From: Calcarisporiella thermophila CBS 279.70
Lineage: Eukaryota; Calcarisporiellomycota
DNA: 52,779 nucleotides
Reading direction: 5' to 3'
NCBI RefSeq assembly: GCF_041956535.1
Contig: NW_027192195.1
Coordinates: forward strand, 1,265,809 to 1,318,587
Under the pieces are notes generated by a model. The model was given only the letters and a program-made list of their open reading frames with translations. It was not told where the DNA came from and did not search any database. Each line of letters starts with the position of its first letter. The first letter of the stretch is position 1. Below, in pieces: positions 34,831 through 47,356 of this stretch. The translations under genes and the position numbers were made by a program.

Positions 34831-36749
34831 AATATGATAAATAGATGGAAATTCGTTTAAATTTCACATCAAAATTTTAGATAGTCATTCCTCTGCACCG
34901 GTATATTTCAAATATATTATTTATTTATTATAACTTTTCATACCATATTTCATGCTTGCAAGTACATGAGTAGGATTTGTCTATAATCCGTGCTTGGCGA
35001 TTATGAACCAATACGTTGAATAAACTAAGCCTAGCTTTGCGGTTTCGGCAAATTTCTATTAGTATTATAACAAGTTGAAAAATGTATGCTATTATCAAAG
35101 GCACAGTAAGGAGGAAAGGGGGAAAAAGGATGAAATTTCGGGCATTAATGGATTTTAGGAAGAGTTCGATTTCATGAAACTAACCTTGTCTACGAGTTAA
35201 GGACTCTTAATATGGGCGGATTGGGAAATTGAGGGGGCGTGGATCGAAATTGGCAGTGAAGGGATGTATTCTATTGGGATTATAGGAGAATTGAGAGTTG
35301 TCGATGGAGTTTAGGGTGTTAATGTCGTTGAAGGAGTAAAATTTTGATTATGCTGAGGGAGAGAGCAAGTGGTTGCTATCGAATGAGAGGTGAAGGCGAG
35401 TAATATTAGAGGTGGAGCAAGCGAATTAGGCTTGTTTTGAGGTGATGAAAGAGTAACTGATTAAATTTGCTCAGCCACATTACAGGTTTTCTTGGATGGA
35501 TCCAGCATTCTTGTTTATGGTCACTTAGAAGTTTGGAAAATTTTTCGAACAATTTCTTCTGTTAATCTTCGAGTTGCAGGATAAGTGAGTATATGCAACT
35601 GGCAAATCTTTCGTATTGACCACGGTTCAGAAGTGAATCCAGGACGGTATAGTGGCCATTATTCGGTTGGCTCGGGCCTATTCAGCGTTGGCTTCAATCC
35701 ACCTCGCTCACGTTGATGTTGATGAACAGGGAACTCATGAGCCCTATTGAAGGGCCGCTTGCATTCATCGCAGCTTTTCCCAAGGTCGAAGATATTGAAA
35801 TGCCATCTTACTGCCTATAACACCACATTGGGGTCTCGAAAGATGATGAGATTGTCGGCTCTGAGTGTTTCGACTGCGCGGCAGAAGTTTCTTGTGCATA
35901 ATGCTTTTCTAGTCGAGCGGTTCGTTAAGAGAGTTTGAAAACTATTATAACGCTAAAAGCGAAAAAAGACGGTGGATAATTTGGAGGGTAGAAGGGTCTC
36001 TCTGCAGCCTTGCTACGATCAGCATTTAGGACTCATGTTTTTCCTCGGTCACGTACAGGACAGTTGCTAGTAGAATATCATATAATAAATCAGTCAACCA
36101 TCAACTGCAGCTCTTCGGTGGAATATATCTCAAGACTCTGCCGTAGCAGGGTATAGTGTTGCATCACAACCGAGTAGGTAGGGTCAAGGAGTTCCACGTA
36201 TGGGAATTAATGAGAATGTACAGGTGGCAAATTGGGACACTTACCTTGCCTTGGTCGTTCGAGAGAATGTTATACTATAGAACAAGTATTCTAGATCTAG
36301 TTCTAAGTAGAGGAAACTAATGCAATTTATGGTTGCTATAGAAGGAAGGTCCGTACCTCTTTATTTTCTTACCCGACCAGGCGAAGCGAAAATATAGCCC
36401 CCTCTGGTCAAGCAATATTATGAACATTGTAACACAAACAAGCCTTGATCCCTCTTCACATAGCATTCATTTATCTTATATACAATGCTGATTTCTCCAA
36501 TGTTCACGGTCAGGGGATAAAATTTTTAAGGTTAGGCACACATTTCGTATGGATCAAGCAAATCTTTCATAATAGATATAATCAGTTATATGCCCAATTA
36601 ATGGATACAAATTTTTCAATACAATATTTTTTTTTAAAACGGGCGTTGTTTGTACAATATTTAGATAAAAATAATAATAACAATTTTTCGCAAAATTTTC
36701 TGGAAATTTAATTTATTTAGCCGATTCAATAACTGTTGTAATTGTTAAT
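34831..36749. other. intergenic, partly purine-rich; decayed zinc-finger relic inside
   Basis: The part 35100-35460 is unusually purine-rich on the plus strand. No intact gene. See the C2H2 relic at 35690-35940. Confidence 0.45.
35690..35940 (-). pseudogene. possible C2H2 zinc-finger protein relic
   Basis: On the minus strand one frame reads VRWHFNIFDLGKSCDECKRP then FNRAHEFPVHQHQRE, with spacing C-x2-C-x12-H as in a C2H2 finger, but the second zinc His is out of place. Upstream text in other frames (SRNTQSRQSHHL) might be the region between two fingers. Stops break it. The call is weak. Confidence 0.3.
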
Positions 36750-38564
36750 TCAGTAAATGTACTGTTTGGTTTATAGTAATTGTGTTAGATAAAAAATTTT
36801 TTAATTCTGGAAAAGTGTATCGCTTACCGGTATAAGTTTATATGGAACTAACTTACAGTATTCTTCCCAAAATTTTCCGTATTTGCCACGACATCGCGTA
36901 TCGTCCCGTTTCGTGCGATGCAAAAGCAGAACTGTCATGTATATAATATAAAAGTATGCTAGAATATTGTCAAACCCGCAGGCGAGACACATTGCTAACG
37001 AAAGGAGAAGATCGCCGAAATAGTTGAAATGGCGAGCAACTCCTAGAATTACAAAGGCAAAATTAAAGATATTTTCCAACAAATTTCTCACATTTCAAAA
37101 ATCTCAATACCCCAATACCCAGAAGCTAACAGAATACTCTTGTGCTTTTTTCCGTCGCTGGTTACATATTCAGGTCTAATTATCTTTGGTTTGCGACCCC
37201 AAACGAGGCATGTTCCATCACTGCGCCTCACGATGTCTTTTTGATTATTCGCACCACGAAAAATGAGATATCCAATTACACCCAGAATAATTACAGTCCA
37301 AAAGTATAGGGGTGAGAGTTGAATCGGGTTACGAGAGAGATAATGCGACTGAAGTGGATACATGAATGGGAACCAGACCGATGTACCCCATGCCAAATAG
37401 AAGCCAAAGTGATCATGAGCAATATCTGAAAAATAAATAAGGGCAGTTAATGGTTGAATATTGAAATCAGAAGACACATATGTCGATATACCGATAGTTC
37501 GAAGGTACCAGTCCTCAAAGTAAAAAAAATCAAACGTGTATAGGGCATGCAAAAATATAACCGCAACCATTGAGTTGGAAACATAACCAAATTTTTTATA
37601 TTGTGCGGCAGCAAAACTCATATTGATAAGTGACCATGCAACAAACCCTGGGCGCCCATTATGAAACAATTTGAAATCCCATAGTTTGCCGAAGCGTGGA
37701 TTGAACTCAATTCCCATCATGAAATCATATATCACAGAGCCGGAGAATTTCCCTATAAAAATGAAGACTTTAAAAAAAGGAAAATATTTTTAAAATATCA
37801 AATAATTACGATCTTCGGGATGAGAAGGGAACAAGTGGGCCTTCACATAGGCAAAGGCACTAAGGAAATACCCGTACATAATGGTAGATAAAAGTATACC
37901 GCCCCAATAGTCATGTATTATGGAAGCTGGAAACCATCCAAGCATCATAGAACCAACAATGAAAAGTATATTGCAGAAAACCCAGATTCGGAAACCATTA
38001 AGCTACGATATATATAAGCCAAATTTATGAAATATAAATTATGCAAGAAATTTGAAGAATATATAAAAATACCTTATATGATAAAAGATATCCGGCAGGA
38101 GTTCTCTGTCCGTATCCAATATTGGCCGGCACAAAAGCGTACAAAATCCCTTGGAAAATTATCCATGATATATGGATCAGTGTTGCAGTCCAATTGAATT
38201 GAGGTAAACGGGAAGTGAAAAATTGCCTCAACGCCATTTTTGTCCAAGGTAGACTAACCAATTCAAATATAGGACCTACTAGACTGCAATGATAGTAGGT
38301 GCAAGAGGACCAGACATAGACGACCAACATTGGGCAAAAAATCAAAAGAAATAAGCAAGCGATAATAGTAAGTATTGTGACATCTAAGTCGAAATAGAAA
38401 AATAAAATCATATTGAAAAAAAATTGCAATCAATCAAAGTGGTCAACCTGAAAAAATTAAGTTGATAAGTTACCTCGGTCTCGACCCCATGTTTGACCAG
38501 TTTGGGCCTTTAGGCCTTGGTAATTATAACTAGACCTTGGTTTCTGTTGCTCCGATCTATACAT
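36750..38564 (-). CDS. DHCR7: sterol delta7-reductase (7-dehydrocholesterol reductase family)
   Basis: Six exons: 38564-38474, 38383-38073, 38002-37810, 37752-37111, 37042-36828 and 36761-36750. Introns of 57-90 nt keep frame throughout and give 487 aa (human 475). Exon 1 carries a polar N-terminus ending [92 protein letters not shown] and [17 protein letters not shown] are DHCR7 signatures; the RRSDGxCxxWGRKPK block is absent from C-14 and C-24(28) reductases. The last exon has only four codons (YIY-stop), giving the family ending LIPYIY. The ER enzyme saturates the C7-C8 double bond with NADPH, converting delta5,7 sterols to delta5 sterols. Dikarya generally lack it; Mortierella is a known fungal exception. 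Intact. Confidence 0.95.
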
Positions 38565-39719
38565 AGTAAGAAAAAAATATATCAATGGACGCAAATATAT
38601 ATTGTTAATAAATACGTTGTTTAAATACAAAAAAAAAAGTTAAAACTTGGCTTAAAGTTTTAGCACTTGCGTAACCGAAAAATCTAAATAAACAATCAAG
38701 CTTTAGACTAAATTATCTATTGGATGATTTTTTATCGTGCCATTACTTGGAAGCCGCTCATTTTAAATTGTCATATATTTTATATTATCAAAGTTGCGTT
38801 CTTTATAACAGTGTTTCTCAAGCCCCAAAAGTTATGTTGGCTTTTAGATTATTTTATAAGTTAGATTCACCTACAAGTCCAATATGAAACTGGGGTAAAA
38901 TAAATACTCAGAAACGCTTGCTGAAAAATAGGATAAAAGTATCATAAGAAAAGTAATTCATTAACTGTGTTGATTATCACAAATTTGGAAAGTATTGTTC
39001 AATTGCCTCAGATTTATAAGTCATGACAATACATGCTATAAAAGCACACTTGCACCGTTTCTATTTCATACAAAATATAATTTTATACAGACATCCTTCC
39101 GTAAAATATTAAATCTATGCTAGATTTTTGGTAAATTATGAAATGAGAAAATCTATATGCCACGCCAAAATGTTCTACATCTCAGCAGAGATATTTTAGT
39201 AGACAAGTGATCCAACTTTGATTTATTGTAAATGATAAAACATCCCACAGATAAACAATAACAGTGATGAAATCAAGAGCCAGTGGAATTGAGAAAAACT
39301 TCTTTATTATGCTCTTCAACTTTTTCATAATTTGTTTGCAAATGTTATTCCGTTAGAGAGCACAAGGGAAATAGTGTCGAATTATTGCTTAAGAATAAAA
39401 TTTCATTATGGAGGTTAGCATTTTATACAAAATTGAGCTTCCATTTATATACTTATTGAATACGAACCTATTTATAAGGATATTAATGATCCAGTCCGAT
39501 ATTTTCGAGATCTTATTTAAATTCAAACTGACTTGTTTATTGCTCCTCACCTCTTTCTTGAATTCTACAAGAATTCGTGTCTCTATCAGTCCCAAAACTG
39601 CTATATTGGTGCTTTCGTCCGAGTATATAAACTAATGGATCAAGCCAACGGGTCAACCAACTGGTATACATTAAGCGTGATACGGCAGCTACTCCACATA
39701 ATTTACCATAATACTGTTA
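38565..39719. other. intergenic upstream of DHCR7, no gene seen
   Basis: AT-rich 1.1 kb between the DHCR7 start and the Ty3/gypsy element. No repeat or gene identified. The left LTR of the retroelement might lie here but I could not pair it with a right copy. Confidence 0.45.
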
Positions 39720-42700
39720 ACGTATTCAGTATCGCACCGCAAGCTTGAAATGAAACCTTCAAACCCTTGCGTCCTACACAGCGACTCTAATAACGCTGCA
39801 GAATCCTCTAGTAGTCGCACAGCTCCACCGCCCCCAGTGGCAATTGTTACTTCAACCTCTTCCATAGAGGGAGCTACCCCTCAAGCACTCGCTGATAGGA
39901 TTCAAAAACAGTCCGCGATAATGGAGCAGATGTTTCTCATGTTTGGCAGATTCTTGGAGAAATCACAGCCATCAAACCAGCCAGCTTCTCCAGGATTTAC
40001 CAGCCCAATTTCTGTCAACAGCGGTCAGAGTAATAGCATTTCCGAAATACATCGAACAACGCGACTCAAGCTGTAACCTCTGAGCCTATTGACTAGTCTC
40101 GGCGCCTCGAAACTTCCGATTTACCCGTTTTTAAAGGTATTGCATTGGAGGACTGGCATGTAGATCGAATGTGCAACGAAAATTAAAAGGTTCAATAAGA
40201 CCTCAGATTACGAATTCTTACTATAGTTGCCCAATATTTTGAAGCATGAAGCTCTAACACGACGGCTCACGCCACCTATCTCATTATGGGAAAAAGAATT
40301 GATATCATTTACCCTAGGTTAACCTAACCTTTGTTAGTTTTTTGTTGTTTGTTTTGTTATAGGAAAATACATTGTCCGATTTTAGGAAAAAAAAATATAT
40401 TGAGTCATTTTCGATTTCTTATTTACATATAAGCCCATTCACCTTACATGTATTTCATTGTTCCTTACCGATCATCTATTTTCATAAAAATCTTTGTCTA
40501 TCCTTCGATCTCTGCTACATCCAGTACGTAGTTTACTGATGAACTCTTGGAAAATTGTAACAGTGGAAATGACGTTCACTTCTAGTGTAGCTGGACCGAC
40601 TAGGATCATGGAAAGTAATCGTTTTCTTTTATATATATATCTATACATCCGCCTCCAACTTAATCTCCTTCATCGTTCCCGAATCACGGTCAAGCACCCA
40701 CTAGAGTAGAATGACCCGTCCTAAATCTCCAGGACTTACGCAGGGTGGCCAAGATCACCCAAACTCATAATCTTGATTTCAACTATGTGAAATTCATACT
40801 ACCGAGCCTCCTCGAGGGACGTGCTGAACAATGGTATGATGTAGACGGATATATGCAGCTTCCTCATTGTCAATCGTGAGAAGAAGTCCAAAACCTGTTC
40901 AAAGCACAATTCCGGAGCGCTTTTCCCGAGTGCTCTGCTCGAATAGAGCTTTCCCAACGAGTCTTCAAATCGGACGAGGATATTGAAGACTCATATTACC
41001 ATAAGCGTGAACTGATCGCCCGATGCTACGGTCAAAACGTCTACAACTGCACGCAAATAGGCGAGATATTAGCTGGTATTAACCAAAGACTTGCCAGACG
41101 CGTTGGAATTCAACTGATGCCTCTCCACGATCCAACGCCACCCGACTTGCTCAAAATCCTCAAAATGGCCGATGACGAACTTCCCCGAAAAATACGACAG
41201 GGATGTTTCCTTGAGAAAGAGCAACTAAAAATCTGCAGGAACAACAGACCTTGAGAGGTAACTAACGACAGCAAAAATGGTCGACCGGCTCCCTCGCGTT
41301 GCCCGAACTGTAAAAGGAACCATTGGAAGAGACAGTGTCCCGAAAACCAGGGCCACAATGATAAGAGAAACCACCAAGCTAAAAATTTTCAAGCCTGGGC
41401 AGCCGAAATCACAATGGTTTCCGCAATTTTCGTTCCGCGCCAGGCCAAACAACAAACACTCAGCCGCAAGATCATTCCGCTTTCGGCTACCTAACCCTAC
41501 TCCAGTGCTGGCATTGCAGGGATTTAGCTCCGTCGAAACTCCAGTTGGTTCAGCAAATCTCTGTTATCCTGTATGCAACGAACGGGGACAAACTACAATT
41601 CTGCCTGGACTTCCTCGTCGTAAAAAATGTCCCTCCGGGTATAATTATCGGCACGGATACAATGGCGCCTTATGCAGCAAAGGTGCTATATGAGCCTCCG
41701 ATCTTTCCTGTCAAATCCTGGACTAACATTCCGCCTTCGAAATGAGGAGAAGCAACATGCTCCGAATGTATTCAGGGCAGTAGTATCTCATTGCCAAGTC
41801 ATTCGCCCAGGATACCAAGCTCTAATTTCGGTGCGATTAACCTACCAGCAATCAGTCTTTGATACACTTCTAGAACCGGTGTGTCTGAGAGGGGGAGAAT
41901 TGCTGTACAAGCTGCGAGAACCATAGTTAAGGCCGGGAATAAACATGTACATATTCCGGTTACTAACGCCAGCAGTGCACCAATTACGCTTATGCCTGGA
42001 GAACTCGTTGCTTTGGCACATCCGTTTTCGTCCTCCACGTACGTCGTAGTTCCCGTTCAAAGGACAGAAAATACTGATACCACGGAAGAAGAATTTCATA
42101 GTCACTTCATCGAAGCCTTTTCTGCAGCCCATTTGAATCCCGAGCTGACCCTAGAACAACTAGAAGCAGTAAAGGAAAAGCTCTGGAAACACCATAAGGC
42201 TTTCTCGTTGGATGGTCGTCTTGGAAACACTAACCTCTTGCCGTTGGACATTAACACGGGGAACGCCAAACCAGTTTCTCTACCACCATATCGAGTGTCA
42301 CCACGAGAGCGTGAAGCGATTGAGAAGGAGGTCCAAGAACTTATGGCGCAAGGGATCGTCGAGGAGTCTAACTCTCCATGGGCTGCTCCGGTAATCCTTG
42401 TTCCCAAAACGGATGGTGGAATACGCTTCTGCATAGATTTCCGATGTTTGAATGCGGTTACGGTCGCAGATCGATACCCCTTACCGCGGATAGGCGATCT
42501 CCTCTCTCACCTTTCAGGCAAGTCATGGCTCACTTCCTTCGACGCTAACAAAGGATTCCACCAAATTCCTCTCTCCTCTGAAGACGATCATGCAAAAGCA
42601 GCATTTCGAACTTATCTGGGCCTACATTAATACTCGCGAATGCCGTTTGAGGCAAAATACAGGCCCTCAATTTTCCAACGACTAATGGATTGTCTCCTAG

Positions 42701-45400
42701 GAAAACAAAAGTGGGAGATGGAAGTTGTTTACAGCGGCGATCTTATCATTTCAAGCAAGATCTTTGAGGAATACCTCTCTCATTGCTTCACCATTCTCTC
42801 ACTCGTCATTAGCGGCGGCCTCACCTTCTCACTGAAGAAGTCTTATCTCTTCTTCCCGAAGCTGACAGTACTTTAGTATTCTGTTTCAGGACTCGGGATA
42901 GCAACCTTGGAAGTCAAAACGCGCGCAGTAGCTCAGTGGGTAAGGCCAAGTACCGGTAAAAAATTGCAACGATTCTTGGGCTTAGTAGTACACTACCGCA
43001 TATTCGTCAAAGTTTACACAATCATAACCAAGCCACTAACGAAGCCTTTAACCTAAGAAAAAGTACAATATTTCGATGGGGTGATGAACAGGAATCCGCG
43101 TTTAAATTGCTTAAGGAGAAGCTCTGCTCGGCACCGATCCTCACGCACCCAGATTTTTCTTGACCGTTTTGCATATACACCGATACAAGTACAATTGGAC
43201 TTGATATTATTTTCGCGTAAGAACAGGAGGATGCCGAGAGTGGGGAGTTAGTCGAAAGAGCTATCTGTTATCTTTCCCGCCAGCTCAAACCCGCCGAACA
43301 GAACTACTCAGCGACGGAATTGGAATGCTTAGCCGTAGTATGGTCCCTCACAAAGCTCCATGCTTTTCTTAATGGCTCCAAATTTCAACTCAGCCGATCA
43401 TATAGCTCTTCGATGGATCATGGATTACAGAGGACCAAAAGCCTGACTCCTACAGTGGTCTATTCACTACCGTCCAGATTGATCGAGCCAATGTTGATTC
43501 TCTCTCTCGGAAGCCATCACCAGAAGTGAATGCTGTTTCCGCTGTTGCAGTCTCAAACTTTAATCAACTAAGTACGCGCTAGCTACCGTCATGACGAGAA
43601 GTTTTCTGAGATAATCCTTATCCTCTCGATAAACACCAAAGACAAGGACGCCTGTGATAAATCCAAGCTTCATGCATTTTTCACTGAGGATGGCCTTTTA
43701 TTCCTATAGAGTTCAAGTGATGATCAGCTAAGCCAGTTGTGCATACCCAACCATGGGAATATCAGATTTTCACTACTTAAAGAAGTGCACGATACTCCGA
43801 TGTCCGCACACCCCGGTAGGATCAAGACGTTGGAACTACTTCAGAGTCGATTCTACTAGAATAAAATGTCGATCGACGTAAGGCGCTATGTATCCAGTTG
43901 CACTTCATGCCAGCGAAATAAACCCACCAACCAGAGGACCCCGGGGCTCCTCTCCTCGCTACCTATACCAACGCAGAGATGGCAAGAAGTCTCAATGGAT
44001 TTCATTACAAAACTGCCGCAGACACCTGGTGGTCACGATGCAATATGGGTAGTAGTAGATCGGTTGACCAAACGCGCGCACTTCTTCGCAATCAACGGAA
44101 CCATCTCAGCATCCCAACTCGCTCAACTCTATTTGTGCAAGTTATTTCCGCTGCACGGGATACCCAAGTGCATCGTGTCAAATAGAGATTCAAAATTCAC
44201 GTCTGCATTCTGGAAAGAACTATTTTCTACCCTAGGAACACAGCTATCGCTAAGTACCGCTCATCACCCACAAACCGATGGACAGTCGGAAAGAGTCAAC
44301 TGTTCGTTAATCGAAATGCTCCGACATTTTCTAAGTTCACGACATGACGCTTGAGTTCAATACCTGCCATTATTGAGTTTGCATAATTACTCGGTACACT
44401 CAACGACTGGAATATCGCCTTATTTTTTGGGCTTAGAATACCTGTAAGGAAATGAACTTAGCCAAGTTCAATGTCTTTAGCACCTTTGCTTAGCAAGACC
44501 TTTGTCTCATCAAAGACCAAGCAACACCCATCCGCCAAGAGCAATACAAGCACTTATCCATGAAAACCCACTTTAGCTTAGTTATACTTTTGTCCTTTTT
44601 ACATTATTTAAGGCACACGATCATTTGTCAGAATTATTTTAGGAATCACTCAATGTCACTTTTCCCTTTGTTTTCTTTAGTCAATTTCCCCTTTTGTCTT
44701 TAGAATAAACCTTTTTTTATTTTTCTTTCCAAATTCAACTGTCCTTCCTTATAATATCACCCATACATATCCTCAGCACTTTTCAGATCACACGACGAAC
44801 CATTACGAGTATAGTCCGTTGAAGATTTTCTCCAACAGTCAACGCTATTGCGCACGGCCCAAGACGCTATAATTGAAGCCCAAACACGCCAAGCCGATTT
44901 TTATGATTGCTCCCATCGTCCGGTAGAGTTCAGGGTTGGAGGTTTTTAATGCTGGTTACGGAGAACCTTCAACTACCTGTGGACGTTGACAAGACTACTA
45001 GAAACTTTCTACCGCGCTACATTGATCCTTTTCAATCACCCGGAAGATCAGCTCTTCCGCCTATACTCTCGATTTACCTTATACATTTCGCATGCATCCG
45101 ACGGTAAATATTTTCAAGTTGAAGCCCTTCATTGACACCCGAATGAATTTAGTGCACGTGAGTCATACCCTCCTCCGCCCATGTTTCGCCATAACACCGG
45201 ATTTCTGGAATACGAGGTTGAAGACATTATCCGGACACGCGGGGTGAGGAAAAGAAAAGGTATACATAGTCAAGAGGCGAGGATAGCCCGACGAAGATAA
45301 TACCTGGAAGCCCGTGGAAGATCTTCGTAATGCTCGAGACCTCGTTCGATGATTCGAAGCCACAAGGTCATTTCAATCTTCCCGACGTCTAGTTTCTAAG
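39720..45400 (+). mobile_element. Ty3/gypsy chromovirus retrotransposon, decayed
   Basis: Gag begins at 39750 and resumes after 40720 (FNYVKFILPSLLEGRAEQWY). A zinc knuckle CPNCKRNHWKRQC lies near 41300, one residue short of the usual C-x2-C-x4-H-x4-C. The protease end is GIIIGTDTMAPYAA (41640). Reverse transcriptase runs 41881-42880 (SPWAAPVILVPKTDGGIRF, FCIDFRCLN), but the catalytic YxDD is changed to YSGD. Broken RNase H (43000-43500) follows. Integrase is at 43866-44354 (SCTSCQRNKPTNQ, MDFITKLPQTPGG, HHPQTDGQSERVN); the SDRD motif reads SNRD. A C-terminal GPF-like region (LPRYIDPFQSP) precedes a chromodomain at 45190-45365 split by frame changes and stops (FLEYEVEDI, then VYIVKRRG-stop-PDEDNTWKPVEDLRNARDLV). 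Order PR-RT-RH-IN-chromodomain marks a chromovirus. It is inactive. LTRs were not found. Confidence 0.88.
40310..40720. other. non-gag segment interrupting the retrotransposon
   Basis: The gag frame is lost around 40180 and picked up again near 40735. The AT-rich DNA between has no gag similarity that I can see, so it may be a secondary insertion or a strongly decayed part. Confidence 0.35.
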
Positions 45401-46159
45401 GAGATGATATAGCAGGACGACATACACAATAGTTGATAATACCATAGAATGATCTTCAAGTGCAGGATAACCTCTAACGCGCACAATATTTTGAGTAGAA
45501 TATGTAGAATAGTATGAGAAGGTTTATTATCTTTGTAAAGAATGTCTTATTCTATATTCTAATTTTAACTTTTGATTCCTCGTCTGTGTTTTCTATATTA
45601 ATTTTAGCTTGCCCAATTTCGAGACATTTAAGTCGAAGCGATTTTCATTGAAATGGAGCCAATAAATCAGATCATTATTTTAGTGTGGTAGCAGATATCT
45701 GCAAGTATTCTATAATAAACACTTGATCAAAAGAAACCCAAAAGAGTAATTCAAATCAGTATAATTAACAAAAACAGTGTGAAATTTTCACTTTCTATAT
45801 GCCGGAGTACGAACATTATTATAACGATTTTTAACTTACTAATTTCTAATAAAATTCTCCATACAAACTTCTCCTAGGGTTAACTTTTTATTCTTGATTG
45901 GATTTTATAATCTGATTTTCATTCTTCTACAGCCGCGTCCGAAATTGGAGGAATACCCAAGCCACATCTCCTTGGACGCCAAGTATTTCATCATCTCATA
46001 AAATTAGGGAGGGAAAGTTATTATAAAAAACTGCAAAGCCTACACTTTTTTTGGGATATAGTTGGCGCTCTGGGAAGTTAAAATTATAGAATTAGCATTT
46101 CTACATAATTCAATACCTTGTATTTTGTATGCAATTTCTTTAGAATCGAATATTTTTTG

Positions 46160-46269
46160 TATATAGGATGTGATCTATCTCTCATGATTCTTTGGTAAGT
46201 TTGATTTGTGTTATCCCTTCTGCCTGTCTTCTTTCCTTTTTATTAATATGTTCTTATTAAAATCTAACA
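46160..46269 (+). repeat. LTR-like repeat, copy 2 (3' part)
   Basis: Matches 17702-17814 in the same orientation and ends with the same TCTAACA. The left part of the repeat is missing here. Confidence 0.6.
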
Positions 46270-46366
46270 GAAAGTAATTTGCGACTTGCGGACTCCTATA
46301 GTTTACTATAATAATAATAGAAAAAAATAAAGAGAAAAATCGGAGTGAGGATCAGAAAACAAATAC

Positions 46367-46483
46367 AGTAGCTGAACTATTTAAAAAATAACAATAAAAA
46401 CAATAAACAAAATTTATCATTTACAAACAAACAAGTAATAATTAGATGCATGTAAAAATTAAGTTCAAATTAAAATCCTGACA
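46367..46483 (+). repeat. dispersed repeat, copy 1 (second copy at 52673-52770)
   Basis: TAGCTGAACTATTTAA..ATAACAA, then ACAAACAAGTAA, AAGTTCAAATTAAAAT and CCTGACA recur in the same order at 52673-52770 (TAGCTAAACTATTTAA .. CCGACA). Same orientation; roughly 75% identity by eye. Confidence 0.6.
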
Positions 46484-46604
46484 GGAGGTGAGTTGTAACG
46501 AAACGAGAGTTGATCAGGGTTTTCCTGGAAGGTTCGTTCGTTATAATTTCTACAACATTCTATCAATTTATAACAAGTATAAATACGCCGTTTATTCGTA
46601 TTCT

Positions 46605-46760
46605 TGATATATAACCTTAGTTTTTCTTGACTTTTTCTTGATTTTTCTTGATCCAGAACCAGTCTTGATTCTTTAATACTTTAGTTTTTTTGAATTCCTG
46701 ACTTTTAAATCTTGAATCCTGATCTAGAAACTTGAACCAGAACTGTTAAAATCTTGAAAC
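46605..46760 (+). repeat. degenerate TTTTTCTTGA short tandem repeat
   Basis: Three near-perfect TTTTTCTTGA units around 46620-46652, flanked by more diverged CTTGA/CTTGAA units down to about 46760. Confidence 0.45.
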
Positions 46761-47014
46761 ATGGACTGATGATATATTTTGCAGTCTTCCTTTATTCTAT
46801 ACGTACTTAGTAGTCTATGCTACATATATATTTGCCTAATTTTTATACCAGCTCAGTTAGAATTTTAATTTATATTTTTATTTCAAATCTAATCTATGCT
46901 ATGTGATTCTATAGAGTTGAACCGATAATGCTCTAGCAGAGGCACGAGAGGATTTCACTGACATTCCAGTTGATCTCCGATCAGATTTCCCGTTGTTTGA
47001 ACGTATATTTGCTT

Positions 47015-47356
47015 TCATTTGTGATTGTCAAAGGCGATGTCTCGATCAATCGGATCTGCACTACCTCCACCGCCAATATTTTTTGACGAACCTCTCGGAT
47101 TGCTACTCTGGCTTTTTGTTCTGGGGGGGTTACCAAAACAATGGCTAGATACGTTAATGCCTACTCCACCACATGGATTTTTTTTAAGTTGACGTTTTTC
47201 TAGATTGTTTTCACTAAATGCTGGCCTAGAAGCAAAACTTGAATCGTCACCCAAACTAGCGTTATCGACCACTCCATTGATGGGAGAAGCAGGCGCGGCT
47301 TGAGCAAGAGTTCCAAGGAGAGTTGCAATCAGGAGAGAAACGGCAATAAACTTCAT
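47015..47356 (-). CDS. secreted propeptide with Kex2 site (113 aa)
   Basis: Signal peptide MKFIAVSLLIATLLGTLAQA, then an acidic/Ser-rich propeptide, a dibasic site LEKRQ at about residue 54, and a basic, Gly/Ser-rich C-terminal part with two Cys (NPCGGVGINVSSHCF) and a GGGG run. This layout (signal, pro-region, KR, small product) is that of Kex2-processed secreted peptides such as fungal pheromone or KEP-type precursors, but only one KR site is present and I recognise no known product. A CATAAATAG TATA-like element lies about 50 nt upstream (47403-47411). Single exon, no similar gene in the window. Confidence 0.6.
   Translation of the reverse strand: MKFIAVSLLIATLLGTLAQAAPASPINGVVDNASLGDDSSFASRPAFSENNLEKRQLKKNPCGGVGINVSSHCFGNPPRTKSQSSNPRGSSKNIGGGGSADPIDRDIAFDNHK

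Larger units (their letters stand above)
45401..47014. other. repeat-rich intergenic region
   Basis: Holds LTR-like copy 2 (46160-46269), another repeat (46367-46483) and a degenerate run of TTTTTCTTGA-like units around 46605-46760. No gene seen. Confidence 0.5.

Noticed and set aside
40318-40345. 10-bp palindrome AGGTTAACCT with a nearby TAACC repeat
   Set aside because: Short palindromes of this size are expected by chance and it lies in decayed retrotransposon DNA.
42925-42960. tRNA-like start (GCAGTAGCTCAGTGGGTAAGG)
   Set aside because: It lies in the reverse-transcriptase/RNase H linker of the Ty3/gypsy element and reads as protein there (RAVAQWVRPSTGKK). No matching acceptor stem or T-arm follows.
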